64,000 nucleotides of DNA from Winogradskya consettensis (lineage in GTDB: Bacteria > Actinomycetota > Actinomycetes > Mycobacteriales > Micromonosporaceae). The DNA lies in the NCBI RefSeq assembly GCF_018332715.1, contig NZ_BOQP01000022.1, forward strand, positions 62,001 through 126,000, read 5' to 3'. The position numbers and the translations under genes were made by a program. Positions 8,031 to 15,850 of the stretch are shown here, in pieces. Within the stretch, counting starts at the first letter, position 1, and every line of letters begins with the position of its first letter. The notes beneath the pieces are model-generated. The model made no database searches. It saw only the letters and a program-made list of their open reading frames with translations, and was not told where the DNA came from.

Positions 8031-8064
8031 AACGGCCTGCGATGCTTCTGCATCACAGGCCGTT
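8031..8064. terminator. Hairpin between FMN-binding protein and DUF3800 remnant
   Basis: AACGGCCTG (8031-8039) pairs with CAGGCCGTT (8056-8064), and an inner GATGC/GCATC stem (8041-8045/8050-8054) is separated by one mismatch, with loop TTCT. It lies 11 bases beyond the stop of the minus-strand DUF3800 remnant and 120 bases beyond the plus-strand gene, so it can serve both. A six-codon ORF with AGGAG ribosome site (8011-8031, MVLLNH) ends exactly at its 5' arm. Confidence 0.65.
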
Positions 8065-8074
8065 TCTGGTCTGG

Positions 8075-8539
8075 TCACACCTTCCGGCACCCGCAGACCC
8101 GCTCCCGGTCATGCAGGTGGTCCGGATACCAATCCCACATGAAGCTCCGATCCGGCTGCTGCGCCTGGTTCTGGAAAGCACAGTGCGCCGCGAGATCAGC
8201 AACCTGGATGAACTGGCTGACTGAGGAATCCTGCACCCAGCCGTCCTCCACGATGGCCCGGGTCTGCAACGGGAGACGCCGATGCTCCTCGCTGGCCGCC
8301 GGATCCGGGTTTCTCGGAGAGCCGTCCATCACCACGATGCCGACGTCCCCTTCTGCCGCCAGGGATCTGTCCAGGGTTTCGAGGTAGTGCCGGTAGGCAT
8401 CACGCTTGTTCGCGGTCTCAGCAGCAACGGTGCATACCTGGATTCCGGGCATGCTTCCGATTGTCTGCAGGGCCTTACGAGCCCATTCGCGGCGATACCC
8501 CACCACATTGTTGATGCTGTCGCCACGGCCGTCCAGCAC
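8075..8539 (-). pseudogene. DUF3800 family protein, N-terminally truncated
   Basis: The 154 readable residues match the C-terminal two thirds of DUF3800 proteins: DVGIVVMDGSPRNPD, EEHRRLPLQTRAIVEDGWVQ, SQFIQVADLAAHCAFQ and FMWDWYPDHLH. Intact members begin with a strand carrying a D-x-S/D-G motif (YIDESG-like), which is missing here together with the following ~60-80 residues. Homology stops at a perfect 22-bp palindrome that abuts the hisF stop codon. DUF3800 has an RNase H-like fold and is often found near mobile or defence genes, but its function is unsettled. A downstream GTG at 8539 could allow expression of the stub; I consider it a relic. Confidence 0.7.
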
Positions 8540-8554
8540 AGGATCCTGTGCTGG
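8533..8554. repeat. Perfect 22-bp palindrome at hisF/DUF3800 junction
   Basis: CCAGCACAGGA at 8533-8543 is followed directly by its exact complement to 8554. It starts 10 bases downstream of the hisF stop, so it could act as a his-operon terminator hairpin, though it has no U-tract. It also marks the point at which the DUF3800 gene is cut. It could instead be a protein-binding or recombination site. Confidence 0.75.
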
Positions 8555-8564
8555 CTGACCCTTA

Positions 8565-9326
8565 TCAGCGGACCGGGTTGCCGGCCTCGCGGAGGCTGTT
8601 CTTGACCTCGCCGATCGTGAGTTCGCCGAAGTGGAAAACGCTCGCCGCGAGCACAGCGTCCGCCCCCGCCGAGACCGCGGGAGCGAAGTGCTCGATTTTT
8701 CCCGCGCCGCCGCTGGCGATGACCGGGATGTCGACCACCGCGCGGACGGCGGTGATGAGTTCCAGGTCGAAGCCGGCCTTGGTGCCGTCGGCGTCCATGG
8801 AGTTGAGCAGGATCTCGCCCGCGCCCAGCTCGGCCACCTGCCGGGCCCATTCGACCGCGTCCAGCCCCGCGCTCTTGCGGCCGCCGTGGGTGGTGACTTC
8901 CCAGCCGCTGTCGTGGCCGGGTGAGCGGCGTACGTCGAGCGACAGCACGAGGACCTGGTTGCCGAAACGGTCGGCGATCTCCGAGATCAACGCAGGCCGG
9001 CTGATAGCCGCGGTGTTCACACCCACCTTGTCGGCGCCGGCGCGCAGCAGCGTGTCGACGTTCTCCACCGAGCGGACACCGCCACCCACGGTCAAGGGAA
9101 TGAAGACCGATTCGGCCGTACGCCGGACGACGTCGAGCATCGTGCCGCGGTCGTCGGAGGAGGCGGTGACGTCGAGGAAGGTGAGTTCGTCGGCGCCGGC
9201 CGCGTCGTAGGCGGCGCCGAGCTCGACCGGGTCGCCCGCGTCGCGCAAGTTGAGGAAGTTGACGCCCTTGACGACCCGGCCGGCGTGGACGTCGAGGCAG
9301 GGGATCACGCGGACGGCGACCGTCAT
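8565..9326 (-). CDS. hisF: Imidazole glycerol phosphate synthase, cyclase subunit
   Basis: 253 residues from the ATG at 9326, overlapping the priA stop by ATGA. The (beta/alpha)8 barrel shows the two half-barrel catalytic aspartates in VRVIPCLDVHAGRVVKG and LLNSMDADGTKAGFD, and phosphate-binding loops VGGGVRS and ASGGAGK. With HisH it converts PRFAR plus glutamine-derived ammonia into imidazole glycerol phosphate and AICAR, the fifth stage of histidine synthesis. It is the last gene of the his block here; hisI, hisE and hisG are not in the window. Confidence 0.97.
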   Translation of the reverse strand: MTVAVRVIPCLDVHAGRVVKGVNFLNLRDAGDPVELGAAYDAAGADELTFLDVTASSDDRGTMLDVVRRTAESVFIPLTVGGGVRSVENVDTLLRAGADKVGVNTAAISRPALISEIADRFGNQVLVLSLDVRRSPGHDSGWEVTTHGGRKSAGLDAVEWARQVAELGAGEILLNSMDADGTKAGFDLELITAVRAVVDIPVIASGGAGKIEHFAPAVSAGADAVLAASVFHFGELTIGEVKNSLREAGNPVR

Positions 9327-10051
9327 GACTGCTCCCGCAGCGCGGCCAGGGCCTCGGCGACCGTGAAGGCGCCCGCGTAGAGCGCCTTGCCCGCGATGAC
9401 GCCCTCGACACCGGCCGATTCGAGGGTGGTCAGGGCGCGCAGGTCGTCCAGGGTGGAGACGCCGCCGCTGGCGATGACCGGGGCCGGGGTGTGGGCGCAG
9501 ACCTCGCGGAGCAGGTCGAGGTTCGGGCCCTTCATGGTGCCGTCCTTGGTGATGTCCGTGACGACGTAGCGGGCCGCTCCGGCCTTGTCCAGACGCTCGA
9601 GCACCTCGTAGAGGTCGCCGCCGTCGCGGGTCCAGCCGCGGGCAGACAGGACCCGGCCGCGCACGTCGAGGCCGATCGCGACGCGGTCGCCGAACTCGCC
9701 GCAGATGCGGTCGCACCATTCCGGGTCCTCGAGCGCGGCCGTGCCGATGTTGACCCGGGCCGCGCCGGTGGCCAGGGCCGCGCGCAGGGATTCGTCGTCG
9801 CGGATGCCGCCGGAGAGCTCGACCTTCACGTCGAGGCGGGTGACCACCTCGGCGAGCAGGGCCGCGTTGGAGCCACGGCCGAACGCGGCGTCGAGGTCGA
9901 CGAGGTGCACCCACTCCGCGCCGTCGTTCTGCCAGGCCAGCGCGGCCTCGAGCGGGTCGCCGTAGCTGGTCTCGGAACCGGCGGCGCCCTGGACGAGGCG
10001 TACCGCCTGGCCGTCCGCGACGTCGACGGCGGGCAGCAGGGAGAGGGTCAC
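9323..10051 (-). CDS. priA: Phosphoribosyl isomerase A (HisA/TrpF bifunctional type)
   Basis: 242 residues, a (beta/alpha)8 barrel with catalytic Asp in LLPAVDVADGQAVRLVQG and the second Asp in VVTDITKDGTMKGPN. It performs the Amadori rearrangement of ProFAR to PRFAR in histidine synthesis. In actinobacteria without a separate trpF the same enzyme (PriA) also isomerises phosphoribosyl anthranilate for tryptophan. The RGWTRDGGDLYEVLERL region, including the Arg/Trp of the mobile loop, fits PriA. Whether a trpF exists elsewhere cannot be seen. It overlaps hisF by four bases. Confidence 0.95.
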   Translation of the reverse strand: MTLSLLPAVDVADGQAVRLVQGAAGSETSYGDPLEAALAWQNDGAEWVHLVDLDAAFGRGSNAALLAEVVTRLDVKVELSGGIRDDESLRAALATGAARVNIGTAALEDPEWCDRICGEFGDRVAIGLDVRGRVLSARGWTRDGGDLYEVLERLDKAGAARYVVTDITKDGTMKGPNLDLLREVCAHTPAPVIASGGVSTLDDLRALTTLESAGVEGVIAGKALYAGAFTVAEALAALREQS

Positions 10052-10075
10052 GAGAAAACTCCGATCAGCAACGGT

Positions 10076-10390
10076 TTACCGGCGGCCGAGAACGACGACG
10101 ACCACGACCGGCAGGACTAGAACGATCAGGGCGATGAGAACGATCCGCAGGGCGATCTCCGGGACCAGGAACCAGATGAGTCCGGCCGCGACCAGCGGGA
10201 TCACGACGATCCCGGCCCGCTGCGCCCGGCTGCGGCGGTAGAGCCGCCCCGATCCGCGGCGTTGCGGGGTGAGTTTGCGGACAAGGGCGCGGCGGCTCTG
10301 GCGGCGGGACACCCGGCGGGCCCGGGCTGCCTTCTCCCGTTCGAGAACGGCGACCCGCTCAGCCCGGCGCCGGGCCCGTTCCTTGCTCAC
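10076..10390 (-). CDS. Small membrane protein embedded in the his operon
   Basis: 104 residues. Residues 1-60 are extremely basic (KERARRRAERVAVLEREKAA and RRVSRRQSRRALVRK). Residues ~61-75 and ~80-101 are two hydrophobic helices (GIVVIPLVAAGLIWFLV, then a Val/Ile/Leu-rich run). No named family is recognised. It lies 10 bases after hisH and 24 bases before priA on the same strand, so it is cotranscribed with histidine genes, yet it has no residue suggesting an enzyme. The basic cytosolic N-terminus could bind nucleic acid or acidic lipid. Function unknown. Confidence 0.7.
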   Translation of the reverse strand: MSKERARRRAERVAVLEREKAARARRVSRRQSRRALVRKLTPQRRGSGRLYRRSRAQRAGIVVIPLVAAGLIWFLVPEIALRIVLIALIVLVLPVVVVVVLGRR

Positions 10391-10400
10391 AGTCCCGCTC

Positions 10401-11021
10401 TCAAAGCTTGGCGACCCAGTTACGCAGCAGTGCGTACCCGGCGTCGGCGGATTTCTCGGGGTGGAACTGGGCGGCGGACAACGACCCGTGCTCGACGACC
10501 GCAGCGAACGGCAGGTCGTGGGTCGCGGTGGTCACCTTGGCGCCGGCTTTCGAGAGCAGAGCCAGATCGGATGCGGCGTACGAGTGAACGAAGTAGAACC
10601 GCGTATCCGCCGCCGCCCCGTCGAGCAGCACCGAGCCGTCCGCCGGGGTGACGGTGTTCCACCCCATGTGCGGGATGCGCCGGGCGGTCAGCTTGGTGAC
10701 CACCCCGGGAAGCAGGCCGATCCCCCGCGTCTCGACGCCGTGCTCGACGCCCGACTCGAACAGGATCTGCATGCCGACGCAGATGCCGAGCACCGGTTTG
10801 CCGGCCGCGACCCGGGCGGCGATGACCGGCGCCGCGCCGAGCTCGTCGATGCCGGCCATGCACGCCGCGTAGGCACCGACCCCGGGCACGACCAGGCCGT
10901 CCGCTGCCTCGGCCGCGGCCAGGTCGTCGGTCACGGTGACATTCACCCCGGTACGCGCGACAGCGCGCTCGGCCGACCGTAGGTTGCCCGATCCGTAGTC
11001 GAGAATCACCACGCCGGTCAT
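10401..11021 (-). CDS. hisH: Imidazole glycerol phosphate synthase, glutamine amidotransferase subunit
   Basis: 206 residues, class I glutamine amidotransferase. The nucleophile Cys is in GICVGMQILFES, the oxyanion region is PGVGAYAACM, and the His-Glu pair is in AAQFHPEKSADAG. It supplies ammonia to HisF. Its ATG at 11021 overlaps the stop of a 55-residue membrane protein by ATGA, so translation is coupled within the his operon. Confidence 0.96.
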   Translation of the reverse strand: MTGVVILDYGSGNLRSAERAVARTGVNVTVTDDLAAAEAADGLVVPGVGAYAACMAGIDELGAAPVIAARVAAGKPVLGICVGMQILFESGVEHGVETRGIGLLPGVVTKLTARRIPHMGWNTVTPADGSVLLDGAAADTRFYFVHSYAASDLALLSKAGAKVTTATHDLPFAAVVEHGSLSAAQFHPEKSADAGYALLRNWVAKL

Positions 11022-11185
11022 GAGTCACCCGGGATCAGCCACAGCACGCCACCGGCCAGCGAGATCAGGGCGAGGACGGCGACGAGCCCGACGGAGAACT
11101 TGGTGGCGTCCTGGCGGACCAGGGTGACGACGCCGCCGACCAGCATGCCGGCGAGCCCGAGGAGCAGGACCGGGACGATGCTCAC
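11018..11185 (-). CDS. 55-residue two-helix membrane protein in the his operon
   Basis: This short gene starts with GTG at 11185 (sharing GTGA with the hisB stop) and ends with TGA at 11018 (sharing ATGA with the hisH start), so it is locked into the operon by overlaps at both ends. The product begins SIVPVLLLGLAGMLVGGVV, has a polar TLVRQDATKFS loop, then a second hydrophobic stretch VGLVAVLALISLAGGVLWLI and ends PGDS. It is a hairpin of two transmembrane helices. No family is recognised. The tight coupling makes it a real gene, but its link to histidine synthesis is unexplained. Confidence 0.75.
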   Translation of the reverse strand: MSIVPVLLLGLAGMLVGGVVTLVRQDATKFSVGLVAVLALISLAGGVLWLIPGDS

Positions 11186-11793
11186 AGGACGCCCTTCGTC
11201 GACGGGAGCGCCCCGGCGTTGCGCGGGTCGATCTCGACGGCCTCACGCAGCGCGCGGGAGAACGCCTTGAACTGTGCCTCGACCACGTGGTGGGCGTCGG
11301 GGCGGCCGCCGGGGCGGGCCGCGCGCAGCACGTCGACGTGCAGGGTCACCTTGGCGGCGTGCCCGAACGACTCGAAGATGTGCCGGGTCATGCTGGTCGC
11401 GTAGACCGGGCCGATGTACGGCGTGAGCTCCGGCTCGTCGTGCACCACATAGGGCCGTCCGGACAGGTCGACGGCGGCCCGCACGAGGACCTCGTCCATC
11501 GGGATGGTCGCGGAGCCGTACCGCCGGATCCCGGCCTTGTCACCGAGCGCCCGCGCGAACGCCTCGCCCAGCGCCAGCGCCGTGTCCTCCATCGTGTGAT
11601 GCGCGTCGATCTCCAGGTCGCCCTCGGTGCGGACGGTGAGGTCGAACCCGCCGTGCTTGGCGAGCTGGTTGAGCATGTGGTCGTAGAAGCCGACGCCGGT
11701 GGCGAGGTCACCCTTGCCCGTCCCGTCGAGGTCGATCTCGACGAGCACCTTGGTCTCGTTGGTGACGCGCTCGATACGCGCGGTGCGGCTCAC
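11182..11793 (-). CDS. hisB: Imidazoleglycerol-phosphate dehydratase
   Basis: 203 residues, monofunctional HisB of the bacterial/actinobacterial type (no phosphatase domain). The metal-binding motifs DAHHTMEDTA and the second DAHHVVEAQFKAF are present, as are LDGTGKGDLATGVGFYDHML and RAAVDLSGRPY. It dehydrates imidazole glycerol phosphate to imidazole acetol phosphate using two Mn ions. The start ATG overlaps the hisC stop by four bases. Confidence 0.97.
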   Translation of the reverse strand: MSRTARIERVTNETKVLVEIDLDGTGKGDLATGVGFYDHMLNQLAKHGGFDLTVRTEGDLEIDAHHTMEDTALALGEAFARALGDKAGIRRYGSATIPMDEVLVRAAVDLSGRPYVVHDEPELTPYIGPVYATSMTRHIFESFGHAAKVTLHVDVLRAARPGGRPDAHHVVEAQFKAFSRALREAVEIDPRNAGALPSTKGVL

Positions 11794-12881
11794 GACTGGA
11801 TCTCCTCGGCGAGAATCGATGCGGCGGCGGACAGAAAAGCGGTGGTCTCGACGGGGTCGCCGGCGGTGACGCGCAGCCAGCCGGGCAGCCCCACGTCCCG
11901 GATCAGCACCCCACGGTCGAGGAACGCCTGCCAGGCGGCCTTCTGGTCGGGCCCGGTGGCGAAGAGTACGAAGTTGGCGTCGCTGTCGGCCACGGCCGTG
12001 CCACGCTCGCGGAGCGTAGTGACGATGCGATCACGCTGCTCCTTGATCGCGTCGACGGTCGCGAGCAGAGCGTCACGCTGGGCCAGGGCGGCCCGCGCGG
12101 CGGCCTGCGTCAGCGACGACAGGTGATACGGCAGGCGTACGAGCTGAACCGCCTCGATCACCGCGGGGTCGGCGGCGAGATAGCCCAGCCGCCCACCCGC
12201 GAAGCCGAACGCCTTGCTCATCGTGCGGGTGACCACCAGGCGGGGGTGGCCGGGGAGCAGCGCGAGCGCCGTCGGGGTGCCGGGGCGGGCGAACTCCGCG
12301 TAGGCCTCGTCGACGATCACCATGCCGGGCGCGGTGTCGAGCACGGCGGTGATGACCTCGGGGTCGAGCGCCGTGCCGGTCGGGTTGTTGGGCGAGCAGA
12401 GGAACACCACGTCGGGGCGGTGCTCCTCGATCTCGGCGACGGCGGCGGCCGGGGTGAGCCCGAAGTCGGGGCCACGGAGCGCACCGATCCAGCGCGAGCC
12501 GACACCGGCGGCGAGCAGCGGGTGCATCGAATACGACGGGCCGAAGCCGAGCGCCGTGCGGCCGGGACCCGCGAACGCCTGGAGCAGCTGCTGCTGGACC
12601 TCGTTGGAGCCGTTGGCCGCCCACACTCCGGCGGCGGTGAGCCCGTGCCCGAGGTAGTCGGCGAGGTCGGTGCGCAGCGCCACCGCGTCCCGGTCGGGGT
12701 AGCGGTTGAGGTCACGCAGCTCGGCCTGCACCGCCTTGGCGATGGCGTCCACCACGGCGTCGGGCACCGGATACGAATTCTCGTTGGTGTTGAGCCGCAC
12801 GGCGACGTCGAGCTGCGGGGCGCCGTAGGCGGACTTCCCCCGCAGATCGTCCCGCAGGGGAAGATCGTCGAGAGTCGTCAC
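11790..12881 (-). CDS. hisC: Histidinol-phosphate aminotransferase
   Basis: 363 residues, fold-type I aminotransferase. It has NENSYPVPDAVVDAI near the start, substrate/PLP motifs ANGSNEVQQQLLQAF and SPNNPTGT, IVDEAYAEFA for the cofactor-ring Asp, and the PLP-lysine segment RTMSKAFGFAGGRLGYL. It transfers the amino group from glutamate to imidazole acetol phosphate. Its ATG overlaps the hisD stop by ATGA. Confidence 0.96.
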   Translation of the reverse strand: MTTLDDLPLRDDLRGKSAYGAPQLDVAVRLNTNENSYPVPDAVVDAIAKAVQAELRDLNRYPDRDAVALRTDLADYLGHGLTAAGVWAANGSNEVQQQLLQAFAGPGRTALGFGPSYSMHPLLAAGVGSRWIGALRGPDFGLTPAAAVAEIEEHRPDVVFLCSPNNPTGTALDPEVITAVLDTAPGMVIVDEAYAEFARPGTPTALALLPGHPRLVVTRTMSKAFGFAGGRLGYLAADPAVIEAVQLVRLPYHLSSLTQAAARAALAQRDALLATVDAIKEQRDRIVTTLRERGTAVADSDANFVLFATGPDQKAAWQAFLDRGVLIRDVGLPGWLRVTAGDPVETTAFLSAAASILAEEIQS

Positions 12882-14218
12882 GACACGTCACCGGAGAATC
12901 GGGCGGTCACGGCCTGGCCGTGGCCGGGCAGGTCCTCGGCGTTGGCGAGCGCGACCACGTGCGGCGCCGACGCGCGCAGGGCAGCCTCGTCGTACTCGAT
13001 GACGTGGATGCCGCGCAGGAAGGACTGCACCGACAGGCCGGACGAGTGCCGGGCGCAGCCGGCGGTGGGCAGCACGTGGTTGGAGCCGGCCGCATAGTCA
13101 CCCAGCGAGACCGGCGAATAGGCGCCGACGAAGATGGCGCCGGCGTTGCGGACCCGCATGGCGAGCTCACGGGCGCCGCGGGTCTGGATCTCGAGGTGCT
13201 CGGCCGCGTAGTCGTCGACGACGGCGAGCCCCTGCTCGAGATCGTCGACCAGGACGATGCCGGACTGCTTGCCGGCGAGCGACTCGCGCACCCGGGACTC
13301 GTGCTTGGTCGCGGCGACCTGCACCACGAGCTGGGCGTCGACCGCGTCGGCGAGCGCCGGCGAGTCGGTGACCAGCACGCTCGCGGCGAGCGGGTCGTGC
13401 TCGGCCTGGCTGATCAGGTCGGCGGCGACGTGCACCGGCGAGGCGCTGTCGTCGGCCAGGATCGCGATCTCGGTCGGGCCGGCCTCGGCGTCGATGCCGA
13501 CCGTGCCCTGCAGCAGCCGCTTCGCCGCGGTCACCCAGATGTTGCCCGGCCCGGTGATCACGTCGACCGGTGCGCAGTGCTCGAAGCCGTCGCCGGGGGT
13601 GTCGGCTGCGTCGCGGCCCCGGCTGCCGTAGCCGAGCATGGCGATGGCCTGGGCACCGCCGACGCCGTAGACCTCGGTGATGCCGAGCAGCGCGCAGGCG
13701 CCGAGGATCGTCGGGTCGGGCAGGCCGCCGTTCGACGGCTGCGGCGGGCTCGCCACGACCAGCGACGGCACGCCGGCCTCCTGGGCGGGCACGACGTTCA
13801 TGACCACCGTGGAGGCGAGGGCCGCCAGGCCACCGGGGACGTAGAGCCCGACCCGGGACACCGGCACCCACCGCTCGGTGACCGTGCCACCGGGCACGAC
13901 CTGGGTGGTGACGTCGGTGCGGCGCTGGTCGGCGTGCACCTTGCGGGCCCGCTCGATGGCGACCAGCAGCGCGGCGCGGACATCGGGGTCGAGGGTCTTC
14001 TCCGCCGCGGTGATGGCCTCGGCGGGAACGCGCAGGCGCTCCAGGCGTACCCCGTCGAATCTCTCGGTGGCCTCCCGGATCGCCGCGTAACCATGATCAC
14101 GCACCGCCTCCACGACGGGCCTGATCTTCTCGACCGCCTGAGCGACGTCGAGCTGGGCGCGGGGCAGCAGACCGCGCGGGTCCCGGCGGGAACCGCGCAG
14201 GTCGATCCGGTTCAACAC
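12878..14218 (-). CDS. hisD: Histidinol dehydrogenase
   Basis: 446 residues from GTG at 14218. It carries the family signature (GLYVPGGLAALASTVVMNVV and IDAEAGPTEIAILADDSA), zinc-binding and catalytic residues in ISQAEHDPLAAS and NHVLPTAGCARHSSGLS, and the ending EDLPGHGQAV. It oxidises histidinol to histidine in two NAD-dependent steps. It is the first gene of the his operon here. The GTG start is supported by a TAGACT -10 element seven bases upstream (leaderless message); an overlapping TTG at 14215 is less likely. The open frame extending to 14521 runs through the opposite LON gene promoter and is not coding. Confidence 0.95.
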   Translation of the reverse strand: MLNRIDLRGSRRDPRGLLPRAQLDVAQAVEKIRPVVEAVRDHGYAAIREATERFDGVRLERLRVPAEAITAAEKTLDPDVRAALLVAIERARKVHADQRRTDVTTQVVPGGTVTERWVPVSRVGLYVPGGLAALASTVVMNVVPAQEAGVPSLVVASPPQPSNGGLPDPTILGACALLGITEVYGVGGAQAIAMLGYGSRGRDAADTPGDGFEHCAPVDVITGPGNIWVTAAKRLLQGTVGIDAEAGPTEIAILADDSASPVHVAADLISQAEHDPLAASVLVTDSPALADAVDAQLVVQVAATKHESRVRESLAGKQSGIVLVDDLEQGLAVVDDYAAEHLEIQTRGARELAMRVRNAGAIFVGAYSPVSLGDYAAGSNHVLPTAGCARHSSGLSVQSFLRGIHVIEYDEAALRASAPHVVALANAEDLPGHGQAVTARFSGDVS

Positions 14219-14225
14219 GCCGCCA

Positions 14226-14231
14226 AGTCTA
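14226..14231 (-). promoter_or_regulatory. Likely -10 element of the his operon (leaderless)
   Basis: Reading leftward, TAGACT is followed by seven bases and then the hisD GTG, the geometry of actinobacterial leaderless promoters in which transcription starts at the start codon. There is no good -35 box and no room for a his leader peptide. Confidence 0.5.
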
Positions 14232-14354
14232 GGCTGCGGGTCCGACAGCTTCCTGCCCCGGTCCAGGCAGTGGGAACCGCCACTATCCCGGCCAAAAGGC
14301 AGGCCGGGTAAAAGATCACCGTCCCGGAGCACGCGCGGAGGACAATCCTGCCGA

Positions 14355-14360
14355 TACGCT
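14355..14360 (+). promoter_or_regulatory. Likely -10 element of the LON-domain gene (leaderless)
   Basis: TACGCT lies six bases before the GTG at 14367, matching a leaderless -10 position. It is divergent from the his promoter in the same 148-base gap. Confidence 0.4.
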
Positions 14361-14366
14361 CGACCC

Positions 14367-15092
14367 GTGGGCGCGATTCTCCCGGTTTTCCCGCTGGGCA
14401 CGGTGCTCTTCCCCGGCCTGGTGCTGCCCTTGCACATCTTCGAGGAGCGGTATCGCACGCTCGTGCGCGACCTGGTCGCCACGACCGACGACGATCCGCA
14501 CGAGTTCGGCGTGGTCACCATGCGCCAGGGGCTCGAGGTGCCGATCGGCTTCGAGTCCGAAAGCGGTGACGGCGACGGCGAGCCACCCGACGGGCCGCCG
14601 GTCGACGCCGCCCAGCTCTACGACGTGGGTTGCACGGCGGAGCTGCGCCAGGTGACCGAGCTGCCGGACGGGCGCTTCGACATCGTCACCGTGGGGCGGC
14701 GGCGGTTCCGGCTGCTGAGCATCGCGGCGGACACCCAGCCCTATCTCACGGCCGAGGTGGAGTGGCTGCCCGACGAGGAGCCCGGCGACCCGATCGCGGG
14801 GCTGCTCGCGCCGCGGGTGCTGGCGGCCTTCCGCACCTACCTGGACCTGCTGCGTCCCGACTCGGAGGTGCTCGACCAGGTGCCGGAGGACCCGACCGTG
14901 CTGTCGCACCTGATCGCGGCGACGGCCCAGCTCACCACCGACGAGCGGCACGACCTGCTGGCCGCGCCCGACACCGCCACCCGGCTGCGCGCCGAGCTGC
15001 GGCTGCTCAACCGCGAGGCGGGTCTGCTGGCGAGGGTGCGTGCGGTTCCGGTGCCGTTGTCGGATCTTGCCCGTCCGGTGAGCCCGAACTAG
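14367..15092 (+). CDS. LON peptidase substrate-binding (N-terminal) domain protein
   Basis: 241 residues. The start ILPVFPLGTVLFPGLVLPLH followed by IFEERYRTLVRDL is the PUA-like LON N domain (PF02190). GRFDIVTVGRRRFRLLSI and the C-terminal helical bundle complete it. There is no AAA or protease domain, so it is a stand-alone substrate-recognition domain as found in many actinobacteria. The exact role is unknown. A ~20-residue acidic Gly/Asp/Pro insertion sits at residues ~67-80. Its last 86 bases overlap the end of the convergent DUF2567 gene. Confidence 0.88.
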   Translation: MGAILPVFPLGTVLFPGLVLPLHIFEERYRTLVRDLVATTDDDPHEFGVVTMRQGLEVPIGFESESGDGDGEPPDGPPVDAAQLYDVGCTAELRQVTELPDGRFDIVTVGRRRFRLLSIAADTQPYLTAEVEWLPDEEPGDPIAGLLAPRVLAAFRTYLDLLRPDSEVLDQVPEDPTVLSHLIAATAQLTTDERHDLLAAPDTATRLRAELRLLNREAGLLARVRAVPVPLSDLARPVSPN

Positions 15093-15786
15093 CCCCTTCC
15101 GAAGCCCGGAACTGCTCTTCCTGCTCCGCGGCCGCGGCCCGGTGATCCAGGTCGTGGCCGTAACCGGGCTTCGCGCCGGGCAGGTCGAGGTCGGGATCGT
15201 TGGACCAGCCGGCCAGCAGCGTCGTCACGATCACGGCGGCGAACGCCGTGACCAGCAACGCCCCGTGCGCGTGCAGGTCCGGCGGCTCGCCGTAGTGGTC
15301 GCCTGCGGCCGACGCCTGCTGCCAGTCGTTCCAGGCGCCGCGCCCGATCAGCCGGCCGACCTGCCACATGGCCAGCGACGACACGAGCCCGCCGAGGACC
15401 ACGCCGACCAGGATCGCCGGTCCGCGGTCGCGGCGCAGCACCAGCCAGGCCGCGATCGACGCGACCAGGCCGAAGACGAAGCTGATGATCGTGAACCAGC
15501 CGTCGGAGGCGATGTACTCCTCCGGCGACGGGTCGTTGACCACGATGCCGTTGGTGCCCGCGTTGACCACCGGCACGGTCGGCGCGAGCCAGGACCAGAG
15601 CAGGCCGAGCAGCGCACCGAGCGCTGCCATGGCCACCACGATCAACACCGTGACCAGCACCGTACGCCGCCACGGCCGCCGCACCCGGGCAGGCTCCCGG
15701 GGCAGCGTCTCCGCGACGGGCTCTTCCGCGACCGGCGGCGGCCCGTAGAGATAGACGGGTTCCGGCTCCTGGTGGTTCGGGTTCAC
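15007..15786 (-). CDS. DUF2567-type membrane protein
   Basis: 259 residues with a Pro/Glu-rich cytoplasmic N-terminus, a helix at ~43-66 (VLVTVLIVVAMAALGALLGL), then three more helices (~97-117, 126-145 and 180-198). The region between helices 1 and 2 (VVNAGTNGIVVNDPSPEEYI) and the DGWFTIISFVFGL segment resemble DUF2567 proteins found near his and nad genes in mycobacteria. The C-terminus is a ~60-residue disordered Glu/Ser/Pro tail. The 3' end overlaps the opposite LON gene by 86 bases; a shorter real protein is not excluded. Function unknown. Confidence 0.7.
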   Translation of the reverse strand: MNPNHQEPEPVYLYGPPPVAEEPVAETLPREPARVRRPWRRTVLVTVLIVVAMAALGALLGLLWSWLAPTVPVVNAGTNGIVVNDPSPEEYIASDGWFTIISFVFGLVASIAAWLVLRRDRGPAILVGVVLGGLVSSLAMWQVGRLIGRGAWNDWQQASAAGDHYGEPPDLHAHGALLVTAFAAVIVTTLLAGWSNDPDLDLPGAKPGYGHDLDHRAAAAEQEEQFRASEGASSGSPDGQDPTTAPEPHAPSPADPPRG

Positions 15787-15850
15787 GCCCCGATCCTGCC
15801 AGGTCGTCCTGTGCCTTCGCTGCGGACCTGTTCCACGGGTGCGCCGGCCA

